Assembly (NCBI RefSeq): GCF_904849725.1
Contig: NC_058518.1
Span: forward strand, 395,299,581-395,363,580
DNA: 64,000 nt
Source of the DNA: Hordeum vulgare subsp. vulgare
Lineage: Eukaryota; Streptophyta; Magnoliopsida; Poales; Poaceae
Direction of reading: 5' to 3'
Position 1 is the stretch's first letter; every line of letters starts with the position of its first letter. The translations under genes and the position numbers were made by a program. This document shows positions 55,001 through 64,000 of this stretch, piece after piece. Below the pieces are notes generated by a model. The model was not told where the DNA came from and searched no databases. It saw nothing but the letters and a program-made list of their open reading frames with translations.

Positions 55001-56988
55001 TCTTGGAGGCTTGCTAGTGGAGGGGAATGGCTTGAACGGTCAACATGATGCCCTGACACACACTAGGACATGCTGGTTTGGCTACAAGTGGCCTAGGGAA
55101 GGAGACAAAGTGCAGAGCTCACATGCTGCAGGCCAGAGTGGTGGTCACCACGACCACCTATGTCTACAGGGTCCAAATAGCCAGTCAAACATGTCTAGCA
55201 CGCAGGAAATACTTGCAGTAAGGAGACTCTAGAGTTTGGTAGCTAGTGGAGGTGGTTTGATGAGGTTTGGACACTGGTTTAGTTTGCAGCAGCAAACTAG
55301 GGGCTGGCATAAGTGGATTTTATAGGAGGGGATGGGAGGTAAAACCATGTCTAGCAGTCTTAGGCATGGAAGGACTCCATTAGTGCAAAGTTTCAGCTCA
55401 AGAAAGCAAGTGTAGCTAGTACTTGCTGTACAAAGCCACATTTCAGCCGAAAATGAACTTGTAGATGTGCTGCTCATTTTCTCCACATGAGCATGCCATT
55501 TCTTGGTTTAAAATGATGCATTGACACACTAGAGAGGCTCTGGAAAGAATTGGGAGTGATAGCTTAAGCAGAAGTATGAGAAGAGAGGTAAAACAGTGCT
55601 TACAAGGGTGAAAATGAGAGAAAGTTACAAAGGGTCCTTCCCCAATAATTGGCCAGTGGCCATGGGAAAGTTATTGGAGGTGAAATGTAACTATGTGAGG
55701 CTGTGGTAGGAAGTCGAGCTCAAGGGTAAAAGTAGAAGGGGCAAAAGAAGCCTCATTAGTGAGTGCACACAAGGTGTTTGATCTATGGTTGGGCTACCAG
55801 ATGAAAGCCAATGGTTATGAAACTTAACAGGGTAAAATAATAGATGAAAATAGGCTTGCACACCAAATTTGGGATTTGCTGGAGAAGTTTTCCAATGTGG
55901 ACTTGAAAAACCCCAAATATGGGCGGAAATGGGTTTCTGCTTAGAACCCTATTCAAATAAACTCCCACAAATCCAATATTTGGTGTAGGGGCATTATTTG
56001 AGCATCAAGGCATGCACAAAAAGTTTGAGTATAATTGGAGAAACTTTATAATGTAAAGTTTACCAAAGTCAGAAATCAACAAAGAGGGTTTTGAGGGTCT
56101 TAGGACAAGTTCTTCTATTCTCCTTGGTGTACCACTTGGTGTGGAGGCCTTATTGGAGTATTACAACATGTCCACCAAATTTGAGCATAATTCGAGACAC
56201 TTCACAATGTAGAGTTGCTCAAATTTGATTCTAGACAGATAGGGTTTTAGAGTGATTAGGGAGCCAATTCAACTTGGATTAAACTGAAACTTGGTAAGAT
56301 CATCAAGAATATCATATATGACATGCTAGAATTTTACTCGAATTTATTGTGGATATTTCTTATAGAAATATTCCAAAAGCTTGAAATAGGCAGGAATGGT
56401 TTTGGAGGGATTTGCCCAATATTTTGAACATGACCATGTGTTGAAACTCATAAATATGGAATAAATATATCCACTGAGTTTCCCTAAATTTTCTTAAAAT
56501 ATTTTGAAGGCAATAAAAATAACTTTCCTTCATAGGAGACCATTTCTGGCCTCACAGAAGGGCTTTTAAATAAAATAATAAAATAACTTTTAAAATAATA
56601 ATATGGTGGTTTTTGGAAGACATTTTGATAATAGGTTTTAAATAAAATAATTGGTGCAAAAGAAATTCCCTAATTTGAGGACTTGTAGTACAAACCTCAT
56701 CTCACGGGTTTGAAAGTTTAATTCAAAGAAATGCCTTTTGGTGAAAATAATATTTGGTGAAAATAGATATTTATCCTAAACACATGGCATGATCATTAGG
56801 GAGGAGATCATGGAATGAGGAGGTGATTAGGAGGATGGCAAGGATTAATGGAGAGCAATCACATGCAATCAAGCAAACAGGCAAACAAAAGTCACTCCAA
56901 GCATCACAAGCATTCATAATTTTTTTTAATTGGTCCTAAATTTTGAAATAAGTTAATAAATCAGGAAGGCCAAAAACTGGGTGTGACA
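52030..56988 (+). mobile_element. LTR-F, 4.96-kb solo LTR
   Basis: Begins TGTGGGGACCCC and ends GGGTGTGACA, flanked by an exact 5-bp duplication AACTG (52025-52029 and 56989-56993). It has TG...CA ends, no internal LTR pair, no primer site and no gag or pol motif, so it is best read as one very long solo LTR. A GC-rich patch at about 54270-54960 yields long frames on both strands (for example 54273-54770) without domains. The remainder is AT-rich and empty. LTRs of this length are known from the Triticeae large retrotransposon derivatives (Sukkula type). The orientation is set by the TGTGGG start and is less sure. Confidence 0.85.
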
Positions 56989-57787
56989 AACTGTTTTTGT
57001 GAAGAGGGCATGGTACTACGCTCCAGGCACGACGGTAAAATTTTACTACCGCTCGCCAAGCGGTACTACCGCGATGGCCGTGGTACAACCGCGTCGCCGG
57101 GGCCACAAAGACTTTTATTAGGGAAGGGGGCAGTTTCTTTTTCCCCCATACCCATTCACCATTCTTCTCGTGTCTCTCTCTCTTTCTCTCTCTTCTCAAG
57201 AAACGGTGCCAGAGGGACTGGCCGGATCTCCTTCTCCTGCCACTCTCCTCCCATTCCATTTGGTGGGATCGTCTCCCTCCTCTCCCTCGTGCCATGGACC
57301 TCAGTATTGCCCCTAGTTCCCTTCTCTTGGTGTTGCTCTTGTTGAATCTAGGGTTGGGGGCATATGAGTTTGTTCATCGTTTCATGGCACAATCTTTTCA
57401 TGCATGGATAGTTGGAGAGTGCTTGTGTGGTAGAAAATTTACTTAGTAGGATACAACAAGTGAGTTTGGGTTTCCGGTAGTACATGATCTGAAGTTTTCT
57501 ATGTCAGATCTCGTGGTTTTCGCCCATGTAGTACTACTGCTCCTCCTGGAGCGGTACTACCGCAATGGGTGTGGTAGTAAAATTTTACTACCGCGTGAAC
57601 TACGGTACTATCGTTGTCAGCGAGGTAGTAAATTTTTACTACCGCTTGACCTGCGGTACTATCACTATTCCCTGCACTCACATGTTTTGTCCTCCTAGTT
57701 CTCCTTTCTCTTAGGTTTTCTGGTTTGCTTTGGTCTTTGCCTTGACTTCTTTTTTCGTTTTCTTGTGTTTGCGTTGCGTGTCATAGG
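56989..57787 (+). promoter_or_regulatory. Cop-A ORF3 upstream region with two palindrome clusters
   Basis: Palindrome-derived units at about 57008-57100 are followed by a degenerate TATA-like CTTTTATTAGGG (about 57112-57123), a pyrimidine-rich leader and an ATG with a Leu-rich stretch (near 57295, MDLSIAPSSLLLVLLLL). A second palindrome cluster at about 57530-57670 lies in a putative intron that ends in TGTCATAG before 57788. The layout matches Cop-1 and Cop-Z. Confidence 0.55.
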
Positions 57788-58814
57788 TGGTGGCTCCAAG
57801 CGCCTTCGCAATCCAGATGCACCCGAGGGATCCAAGGCTCCGAAGCGCAACTTCAAGAGGCCCGCTCACAAGAATAAGGAGAACATTGTCGATTGGGATG
57901 CTATGCCGCAAGCTGAGTTTCAGATTCGCCGGAAGATCAACCCCTACGTCATCGATAGGGTTCATCTCCACGGAAGTGAACTGTTCTGGTCCAAGCAGCA
58001 GGCTCTCATTTATGAAGATGTGATCAAGACCAAGAAAAATATCTATGTACCGGTTCAGTGATTGACATGGACCATCTTAGGAAAGACCCATCGTACTTTG
58101 GTGAACCTCTGAACATCGAGGAACAACTTGGGATTGTGGAGCTCATCACGTTTCACCTTGACTTTGATCGTGAGATTGTGGCTCAGTTCTTTGTTACAGT
58201 CCACTTCCACACTGATGCGGAGCGCACTATGACTTGGATGACCAATGGGGAGAGGTTGTCTGCTACTTGGAAGGAGTTTATGGATCTTCTGAACATTCAT
58301 GATGAGGGGCTTGAGAACTCAGTTGGTTTGCGCCCACACACAAAGCCATCTGCCACAACTAAGGAGAAGTTGCTGCCCTACTTTATTGAGAAGGTATCCC
58401 CATCTGGTGAGGTCTCTCACGTGCCGAACCCATTCCTTGATGTCATGCACCGTATCTTTCGCAACACTCTTTTTCTGTGCGTTGGCAACAAGGACTAGGT
58501 GCATTCATACCTGGCGGATATGCTTTTGGTGTGTCAGAAAGGGCGGGCTTGTGCCTCTGGACCGCTTGATGTGTCTCACGTCATGTGGAGTGAGCTTCAG
58601 TCGGCAGTATTTCATCGTAAGATTCCCATCTATGGAACTTATTTTTTTTTTACTTTCTACGAGAGAAGTGGTCGGTGGCCTTTCCAGATGTAGAGTTCCA
58701 TGCTCCCATTTGGATATGTCATGATCCTATTAAGCTACGACAGAAGAACACATGGTCCAACACTACCACTACACCTGCCGCTACCATCGTGGATACTGAT
58801 GTCGATGAGGTTGT
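57788..58814 (+). pseudogene. Cop-A ORF3, first segment
   Basis: Function unknown. It reads from GGSKRLRNPDAPEGSKAPKR through MPQAEFQIRRKINPY. A frameshift near 58060 follows, then DPSYFGEPLNIEEQLGIVEL, DREIVAQFFVTVHF, WMTNGERLSATWKEFMDLL, PFLDVMHRIFRNTLFLCVGN and, after TAG at 58497-58499 (Gln in Cop-Z), VHSYLADMLL and DVSHVMWSELQSAVFHRK. A further frame change occurs near 58690. It is interrupted at 58814, between Val codons of a DTDVDEVV stretch, by a C-family solo LTR. Basic N-terminus, conserved globular middle and acidic end; no membrane segment or catalytic motif recognised. Confidence 0.7.
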
Positions 58815-60468
58815 TGATGACGAGGTGATGTATATGCTTCTCGCCCCTCGTTGGACCCCAAGTGGAAGGTAGAGATGCAGTCAGCAACAAATTTCCCTCA
58901 CACAGAGATTGTAAGGTTTATGGAACCAGGAGGACTCCTAGGCTCAACAAGTAGGTGTATTCCACCCTGGCGCTAGCAGAAGACATGGACCTGCACACAC
59001 AAAAAATAACTTTGCTCCTAATGAGTACAGAGAGGTTGTCAATCTCTCCGGCCTTGTAGTTTGCAAAGGATCAAAACACAAGCGGCAAGGTAATAGTGAT
59101 TGCAACGGAAAAGTAAATAAAAGTGGTAAATAATAGAGGTGTAAACAATGCTGGTGATATGGACCGGAGTCACATGATGTTCACTAGTGATGTCTCTCTC
59201 CCAAAAGACGATAAACAACTATGCTTGCGTAAACAAATCAGAGTTGGGCAATTGACATAATTATGAACACACCGCAATGCTAATTATGGTACTTGATAGT
59301 TAGAGGTTCAATAGTAATAGGCAGTACGCCAAGACAAGTAGACCGTTTATTCATCAGCATCTACTTACTAATCATCCACCTTGAGATATCTATCCAGAAC
59401 ATCTCTCCGGTATTAAGTTGCGAGCCCCACCTAAAGTGTAAACACAAAGCAACGGACAACTGCATTAACGAACTATGCGTAAGGTAAACAATCCTTGCAA
59501 CCGTGGTCACAAGCACCGTTGTTTTCTCCCTGGTGGCGACAAGAACATCCGCTAGTCTCATGTTTCTATCACTCAAGCTAGACATCGAGGGGCATGAAGC
59601 CACAGACATGCATAACGCTCCCTCTTGGAGTTACAATCTACTACTCGACCAAAGCAATAAATAGCAACGGAGAACATGCATGAAGCACTAAGGAACATAA
59701 TATAAAAGGATAATCAAATATATAACTCACAACAATCTGAACACAATCTCATCATCCATCGGATCCCAACAAACCGAGCATAGCAATAGCAAGAGAATTA
59801 CATAGATGCCTTGATCATGTAGGGCAGCTCATAACGACTAACAATTGAAGCACAAGATTGGAGAGAAGACATCACATAGCTACTGGTCATGGACTCGTGG
59901 TCCAAGGAGGACTACTCACAGCACGTCCGGGAAGCGTCCATGGCGGTGGAGAAGCTCCCAGAGGTCAATCCTCCCTCCGGCAGGGTGCTGGGAAGAGGTC
60001 TCCTGACGCTCCCGGTCTCGGAAGCGCTGCGGCGGCGGAACGATGGAGAAATTCGCGATTCTGGAAGTTTTCTAAGGGTTTCCTCTCGGGACTCAAAATA
60101 TAGGCCAAAGGAGGGCACCGTAGGAGGTGGGACCCACCCAGGTGGCCTCCTCGCATGGCCTAGGGCCTGACGGCACCAGCAGATCGCCTGGGAGGCCCCT
60201 CGCCCCCTCTGGCCCATCTTCGGTGATCCGGAAGCTTCTGTTTCGCTGATTTTTTAATATTTTTCTGGATTTTTTCGGGCTTCGGAAAATTGGATAAAAG
60301 CCCCTGCAAAAAAGACATCAGCAGACAGAAACTGGCACTGGGTGCACTGAGTTAGTAGGTTAGTCCAAATATGTGTAAAATGATATAAAAGTGTAGCAAA
60401 ACATGTAACAATGTCACCCAAAATATCATGAAACAAGCATAAATTATAGATATGTTTGGGACGTATAA
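58815..60468 (-). mobile_element. Complete family-C solo LTR in Cop-A ORF3
   Basis: 1654 bp, minus orientation, TGATGACGAG at the left and GGGACGTATAA at the right (CA end mutated to AA). Flanked by GTTGT (58810-58814) and GTTGC (60469-60473), a 5-bp duplication with one mismatch. Removing it rejoins the ORF3 frame. It matches both pieces of the split C LTR at 7511-8214 and 32156-32496. Its right third resembles the Gyp-W LTR end, so C and W are probably related Athila-type LTRs. Confidence 0.9.
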
Positions 60469-60795
60469 GTTGCGGCTGAGGATGAGGGCATTCCAGAGAC
60501 ACATGTGCCTTCCTCTGCTGATCCATCTTGGGCCAAGAAGCTCAAGGTCCGGATGAAGACTTTGTTTCGCATGCAGGCGAAGGGGTATTACATGACTCAT
60601 GTTGTTCACAAGGAGAGCCGTCAGCGCGACAAGCTGATTCTGAGGAAGCTCGACGTGCACTTCTCGAGTGGGTCTGAGCAAGACATTACTCCTGAAGCTT
60701 CTTGGATGGAAAATAAGAATATTTAGTGGGCTGAGTCTGATAAGGAGTCTGATGAGGACACAGATGAGGAGACTGATGAGGAGTTTGTTGGTTGA
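60469..60795 (+). pseudogene. Cop-A ORF3, C-terminal segment
   Basis: Continues in frame after the solo LTR with AAEDEGIPETHVPSSADPSW, a basic region (KKLKVRMKTLFRMQAKGYYM), a stop near 60724 and an acidic tail (WAESDKESDEDTDEETDEEF) ending at TGA 60793-60795. This is the only view in the window of the ORF3 C-terminus. Confidence 0.7.
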
Positions 60796-61346
60796 TTCCT
60801 CTACATTTAGAGCTACCACCTGTGTCTTAGGTGTCCTCTTTGTCTTTTTGGTGTCCCGATGCCAAAGGGGGAGAGAGTGTAGGATTTGTGACTTTCTTCG
60901 TTTTCTATGTCGCTTTGTTCGTTAAACTTTCGTTGCTACTTTGGTTGGTTTTGTTTTGTGTGTGAGACCAGGAGACGTCGTACTCTATCATATGGTGTGA
61001 TACATATGCTATCACTCCTCTATCTTTATTGTCTCATTATTATCAAGTACTTTAGTAGCTTGTGAGTCTAATTATTATGTGCCCTTATCTTCATGCTCAC
61101 ATGCTATGCCTTGCTTCCATGCTTAGTGTTTATTCAGATTGTTGTAAGGTAGGCCTCGTCTATAAAATATACGGGGGGTACTATTCCTTGGTTGTGTGCT
61201 ATATAGACCATGACCTTTTCTAAAAAGTTTGCACACATCCAGGGGGAGCCTGTCTCTAGTTTATAGATTTTGGGTTTGCATATGTTATTTTTATATCCTT
61301 TAGTGCAAATCCTGTATTGTCGTAAATCCACCAAAAAGGGGGAGAT
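60796..61346 (+). other. Cop-A 3' untranslated region and polypurine tracts
   Basis: No gene. A polypurine-like CCAAAGGGGGAGAGA (60862-60876) follows ORF3 and the true tract AAAAAGGGGGAGAT (61333-61346) abuts the 3' LTR. Multiple purine tracts are reported for SIRE-type elements. Confidence 0.75.
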
Positions 61347-62680
61347 TATTAGGGTATATTTCTCCCTAAGTGGTTTTGGTGATTGATGACAATGCATGTG
61401 CGGACTAATCGTGTACATTGAGCATTTCAGATAATTCATGACTAGGCACAAGACAATTCGGTGCCCCTCAGAGTCTTTCAAAGATGGTTTCTTTCTACGT
61501 TTCTCTTTGGTGGATTTGAGTCATAGGAAATTCGTACTATTAAGAGGGGGTCCGCTTTGGAAAGGTTTGGGTGGAATCAACCCATACATAATTCTATTGC
61601 ACCACCTTTCCCTTGCTTCAATGGAGCTCCAGCGTGTTTCTCCCTATCTATGCAAAAAGACCAGTGGTAGTACCACTGGTGCGAGCGGTAGTACCGCTCT
61701 CTGGGTGGTAGTAGTTTTTTACTACCGCTCTCTGGGCGGTAGTAGGTTTTTTACTATCGCTCCATCGGACTTTTTGCGCATCCACAAGCTCAGCAGTGGT
61801 ACGCACGGTAGTAATTTTTTACGACCGTGGTTGGTGAACCTACCGTGCGGTAGTACCGCTCCTAGCAGTGGTAGTACCGCTTCTATCAGTGGTAGTACCA
61901 CACTGCTCGGGCTGTGGGTGGGGGTAACGGTTGGGTCCCCCCACTATATAAAGGGGTCTTCTTCATCTGGAAGCTCACCTCTTATCTCCCCAAGCTCCAT
62001 TGTTGCTCCAAAGCTCATTTCCGCCTGATCTCTCTCCCTAGCCAATCAAACTTGTTGATTTCCTAGAGATTGGTTGAGAAGTCCATGACCTACACTTCCA
62101 CCAAGAGATATTTGATTCCCCCCACTAATCACTTGCGGATCTTATTACTCTTGGGTGTTTGAGCACCCTAGACGGTTGTGGTCACCTCGGAGCCACATTC
62201 CATTGTGGTGAAGCTTCGTGGTCTTATTGGGAGCCTCCAAGCTTTGTGTGGAGATTGTCCCAACCTTGTTTGTAAAGGTCCGGTCGCCGCCTTCAAGGGT
62301 ACTAATAGTGGAATCACGACATCTTGCATTGTGTGAGGACGTGAGGAGAATACGGTGGACCTATTGGCTTCTTGGGGAGCATTGTGCCTCCACACCGCTC
62401 CAACGGAGACGTACTTCTTGTCAAAGGGAAGGAACTTCAGTAACACATCCTCGTCTCCAGCGATTCCACTTGTGGTTATCTCTTACCTTTACTTTGTACT
62501 TATTATTGTTGTGGTGTATTCCTTGCTTGCACTTGTTGTCTTTGTTGTTAGCATCATATAGGTTGCTCTCCTAGTTGTTCATTTAGAGAACCTTTTGTTT
62601 CTAACCCTAATTTGTTAATAAGGGCTAAAAATTGGTAGTTGCCTATTCACCCCCTCTAGTCAACCATATCGATCCTTTCA
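61347..62680 (+). repeat. 3' LTR of Cop-A
   Basis: About 1334 bp, TATTAGGG start and CCTTTCA end, pair of 1763-3095, followed by AGTGA (62681-62685). It holds the palindrome cluster (about 61665-61905) and a TATA box near 61944-61953. Confidence 0.93.
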
Positions 62681-63297
62681 AGTGACATAAACAAAACTAG
62701 GATATCCTCGTGAGACAAGTGCCATAAGGAGGAGGTTGGTGGCTGAAGCCACCTATGTTTGAGTTAGTAGGTATGGAACCACGAAGATTTTAACCCTGGG
62801 CCCAAGAACATAACTTGTCGTTGAAGCACAAGTGTCATCGATGATGACTAATGGGAACTACATGATTGTTTTATGCATAATAGGGGGAGGGAGAGTTCAT
62901 TGAGAGAACAACACTCCCCCTAAATTCATGCCTACACCTAAACAAGATAAAATGATGAGAGTGGTGGGGTGTGCCTAGTTTCAATCCACATTGATCAAAT
63001 CAATGATACTTAGCTCATGCCTTAACTCGCAAAATCTTGCTTCATTCAAAGGCTTCGTGAAAATATTTGCAAGCTAATCATTAGTGTTGAGGTAAATGAG
63101 GTTAATCTCCCCATGCTTGATATGCTCCTGAATGAAGTAGTGACGAATACTAAAGTGCTTCATCTTGCAATGTTGAACCGGGTTATTGGAGATTGAGATA
63201 GCACTTATATTATCACAATAAAGAGGCACTTTGTGACATTTGACACCGTAATCCTTCAAAGTTTGCCCCATCCAAAGAAACTGAGCACATTGATGAC
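62681..63297 (-). mobile_element. Cop-Z, right part: end of pol and post-pol spacer
   Basis: Minus strand. From 63297 to about 62985 it codes for the RNase H end of Copia pol (QFLWMGQTLKDYGVKCHKV, then CDNISAISISNNPVQHCKMKH and FIQEHIKHGEI), with a stop near 63074, and continues toward the pol end at about 62985. The conserved post-pol block (TAGGGGGAGTGTTG on the minus strand, about 62915-62930) follows. It joins 1-1762 once Cop-A is removed. Cut at 63297 by a family-W LTR. Confidence 0.88.
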
Positions 63298-64000
63298 TGA
63301 TACGTCTCAAACGTATCTATAATTTTTGATTGTTTCCTGCTGTTATCTTGTCATCTTTGGATGTTTATGTACCTTTTATATCTTTTTTGGGACTAACTTA
63401 TTAATTCAGTGCCAAGTGCCAGTTCCTGTTTTTTCTGTGTTTTTGGCTCTTTTCAGATCTGATTTTGGAACGGAGTCCAAACGGAATAAAATCTCCGAAA
63501 TGATTTTTTCCCGAATAATAGAAGATCAGGGGGCTTGTGGGCCAAGCCAGGAGGGCTCCAGGGAGCCGACAAGCCCCCACTCCGCCACCAGGGGGGAGGC
63601 GGCGGTGGCAGGGCTTGTGGCCTCCCTGAGTGACCCCTGACCTAGATCTTTGGCCTATATATTCCCTAAAATACAGTAAAAAAATCAGGGGAGACACGAA
63701 AATAATTTTCCGCCGCCGCAAGCTTCCGTTTCCGCGAGATCTCATCTCGAGACCCTTCCCGGCACCCTGCCGGAGGGGACTTTGGAGTTGGAGGGCTTCT
63801 TCTTCATCATCATCACCCCTCCAATGACTCGCGAGTAGTTCACTTCAGACCTACGGGTCCGTAGTTAGTAGCTAGATGGCTTCTTCTCTCTCTTGGATCT
63901 TCAATCCAAAGTTCTCCATGATCTTCATGGATATCTATCCGATGTAATCTTCTTTGGTGGTGTGTTTTCGAGATCCGATGAATTGTGGATTTGTGATCAG
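63298..64000 (+). mobile_element. Partial family-W LTR at the right edge
   Basis: Starts TGATACGTCTCAAACGTATC and matches the reverse complement of 32155 downward in the Gyp-W LTR. It contains a TATA-like CCTATATATTCCC at about 63652-63664. It continues past the window, so whether it is a solo LTR or part of a full element cannot be seen. No gene inside. Confidence 0.88.

Larger units (their letters stand above)
1763..62680 (+). mobile_element. Cop-A, SIRE/Maximus-like Copia retrotransposon holding four nested insertions
   Basis: The outer element of the nest. The 5' LTR is 1763-3095 and the 3' LTR 61347-62680, flanked by an identical 5-bp target duplication AGTGA (1758-1762 and 62681-62685). 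It has a TGGTATCAGAGC primer site and a polypurine tract directly before the 3' LTR. Gag-pol is in Copia order (protease, integrase, RT, RNase H) and an accessory ORF3 follows pol. Removing the solo LTR at 4181-5694, Gyp-B, LTR-F and the C solo LTR with their duplications leaves about 11.5 kb, a normal size for SIRE/Maximus elements. All genes are broken. The two LTRs differ at roughly 8% of sites over the first 330 bp by eye, so this is an old insertion. Assignment to SIRE/Maximus rests on the long gag, the initiator-Met primer site and the post-pol ORF, and is inference. Confidence 0.93.

Noticed and set aside
57765..58498. Host gene interrupted by transposons
   Set aside because: The same frame is found at the same place after pol in three independent Copia copies, so it belongs to the element.
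1..64000. tRNA, rRNA, MITE or host-gene signals
   Set aside because: I searched by eye for cloverleaf arms, rRNA motifs, TA-flanked inverted-repeat elements and host domains and saw none I could support. A tRNAscan and a MITE search would be decisive.

Overview
The window is plant repeat DNA from a large grass genome. I infer Triticeae (wheat, Aegilops, barley or rye) from the mix of long Copia and Gypsy LTR retrotransposons, the initiator-tRNA-Met and GGCGCC-type primer sites, the AGCGGTAGTACCGCT-rich LTRs and the LTRs beginning TGATACGTC. I see no host gene, tRNA, rRNA or CRISPR. Every coding signal I can support is a gag, pol or accessory reading frame of a retrotransposon, and most are broken.

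The window is one deep nest. The outermost layer, Cop-Z, is a minus-strand SIRE/Maximus-like Copia fragment at 1-1762 and 62681-63297. Cop-A (1763-62680, plus, same broad family) sits in it with an exact 5-bp target duplication AGTGA on both sides. Cop-A is about 11.5 kb of its own sequence and is expanded to 61 kb by four insertions: a solo Gypsy LTR in gag (4181-5694), the Gypsy-like element Gyp-B (6157-47376, duplication GTAAC), a 4.96-kb solo LTR F (52030-56988, duplication AACTG) and a solo LTR of family C (58815-60468, duplication GTTGT/GTTGC).

Gyp-B has no pol. It was itself hit by a family-C solo LTR (left end 7511, right end 32496, duplication GGAAC) and by the complete Athila-like element Gyp-E (35706-45851, duplication CTCAT). 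The family-C LTR was split by further elements: a Tat-like Gypsy, Gyp-D (8215-15164), and a minus-strand stack Gyp-W (29059-32155), Cop-2 (24680-29058) and Cop-1 (15165-24679). Gyp-D, Cop-1, Cop-2, Gyp-W and the C LTR all lack the parts that should lie around 15164/15165. One deletion at that point explains all of the losses. A partial family-W LTR (63298-64000) closes the window.

The observations most worth checking concern the SIRE-like Copia family, seen three times (Cop-Z, Cop-A, Cop-1). Each copy carries an extra reading frame (ORF3) after pol. In front of it lies a cluster of short palindromes which, in the best preserved copy, is followed by a TATA box. The same palindrome-then-TATA layout is found in the LTR promoter of the family. 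The unrelated Gypsy element Gyp-E shows a parallel case: its LTR hairpin and downstream motif recur, with a TATA box, just before a 138-residue post-pol ORF. Gag and pol of the Copia family are also joined by a conserved UGA in a +1-frameshift geometry.

Element letters (A, B, C, D, E, F, W, Z, Cop-1, Cop-2) are my own labels. Named families are given only as suggestions to test against TREP or another repeat library.
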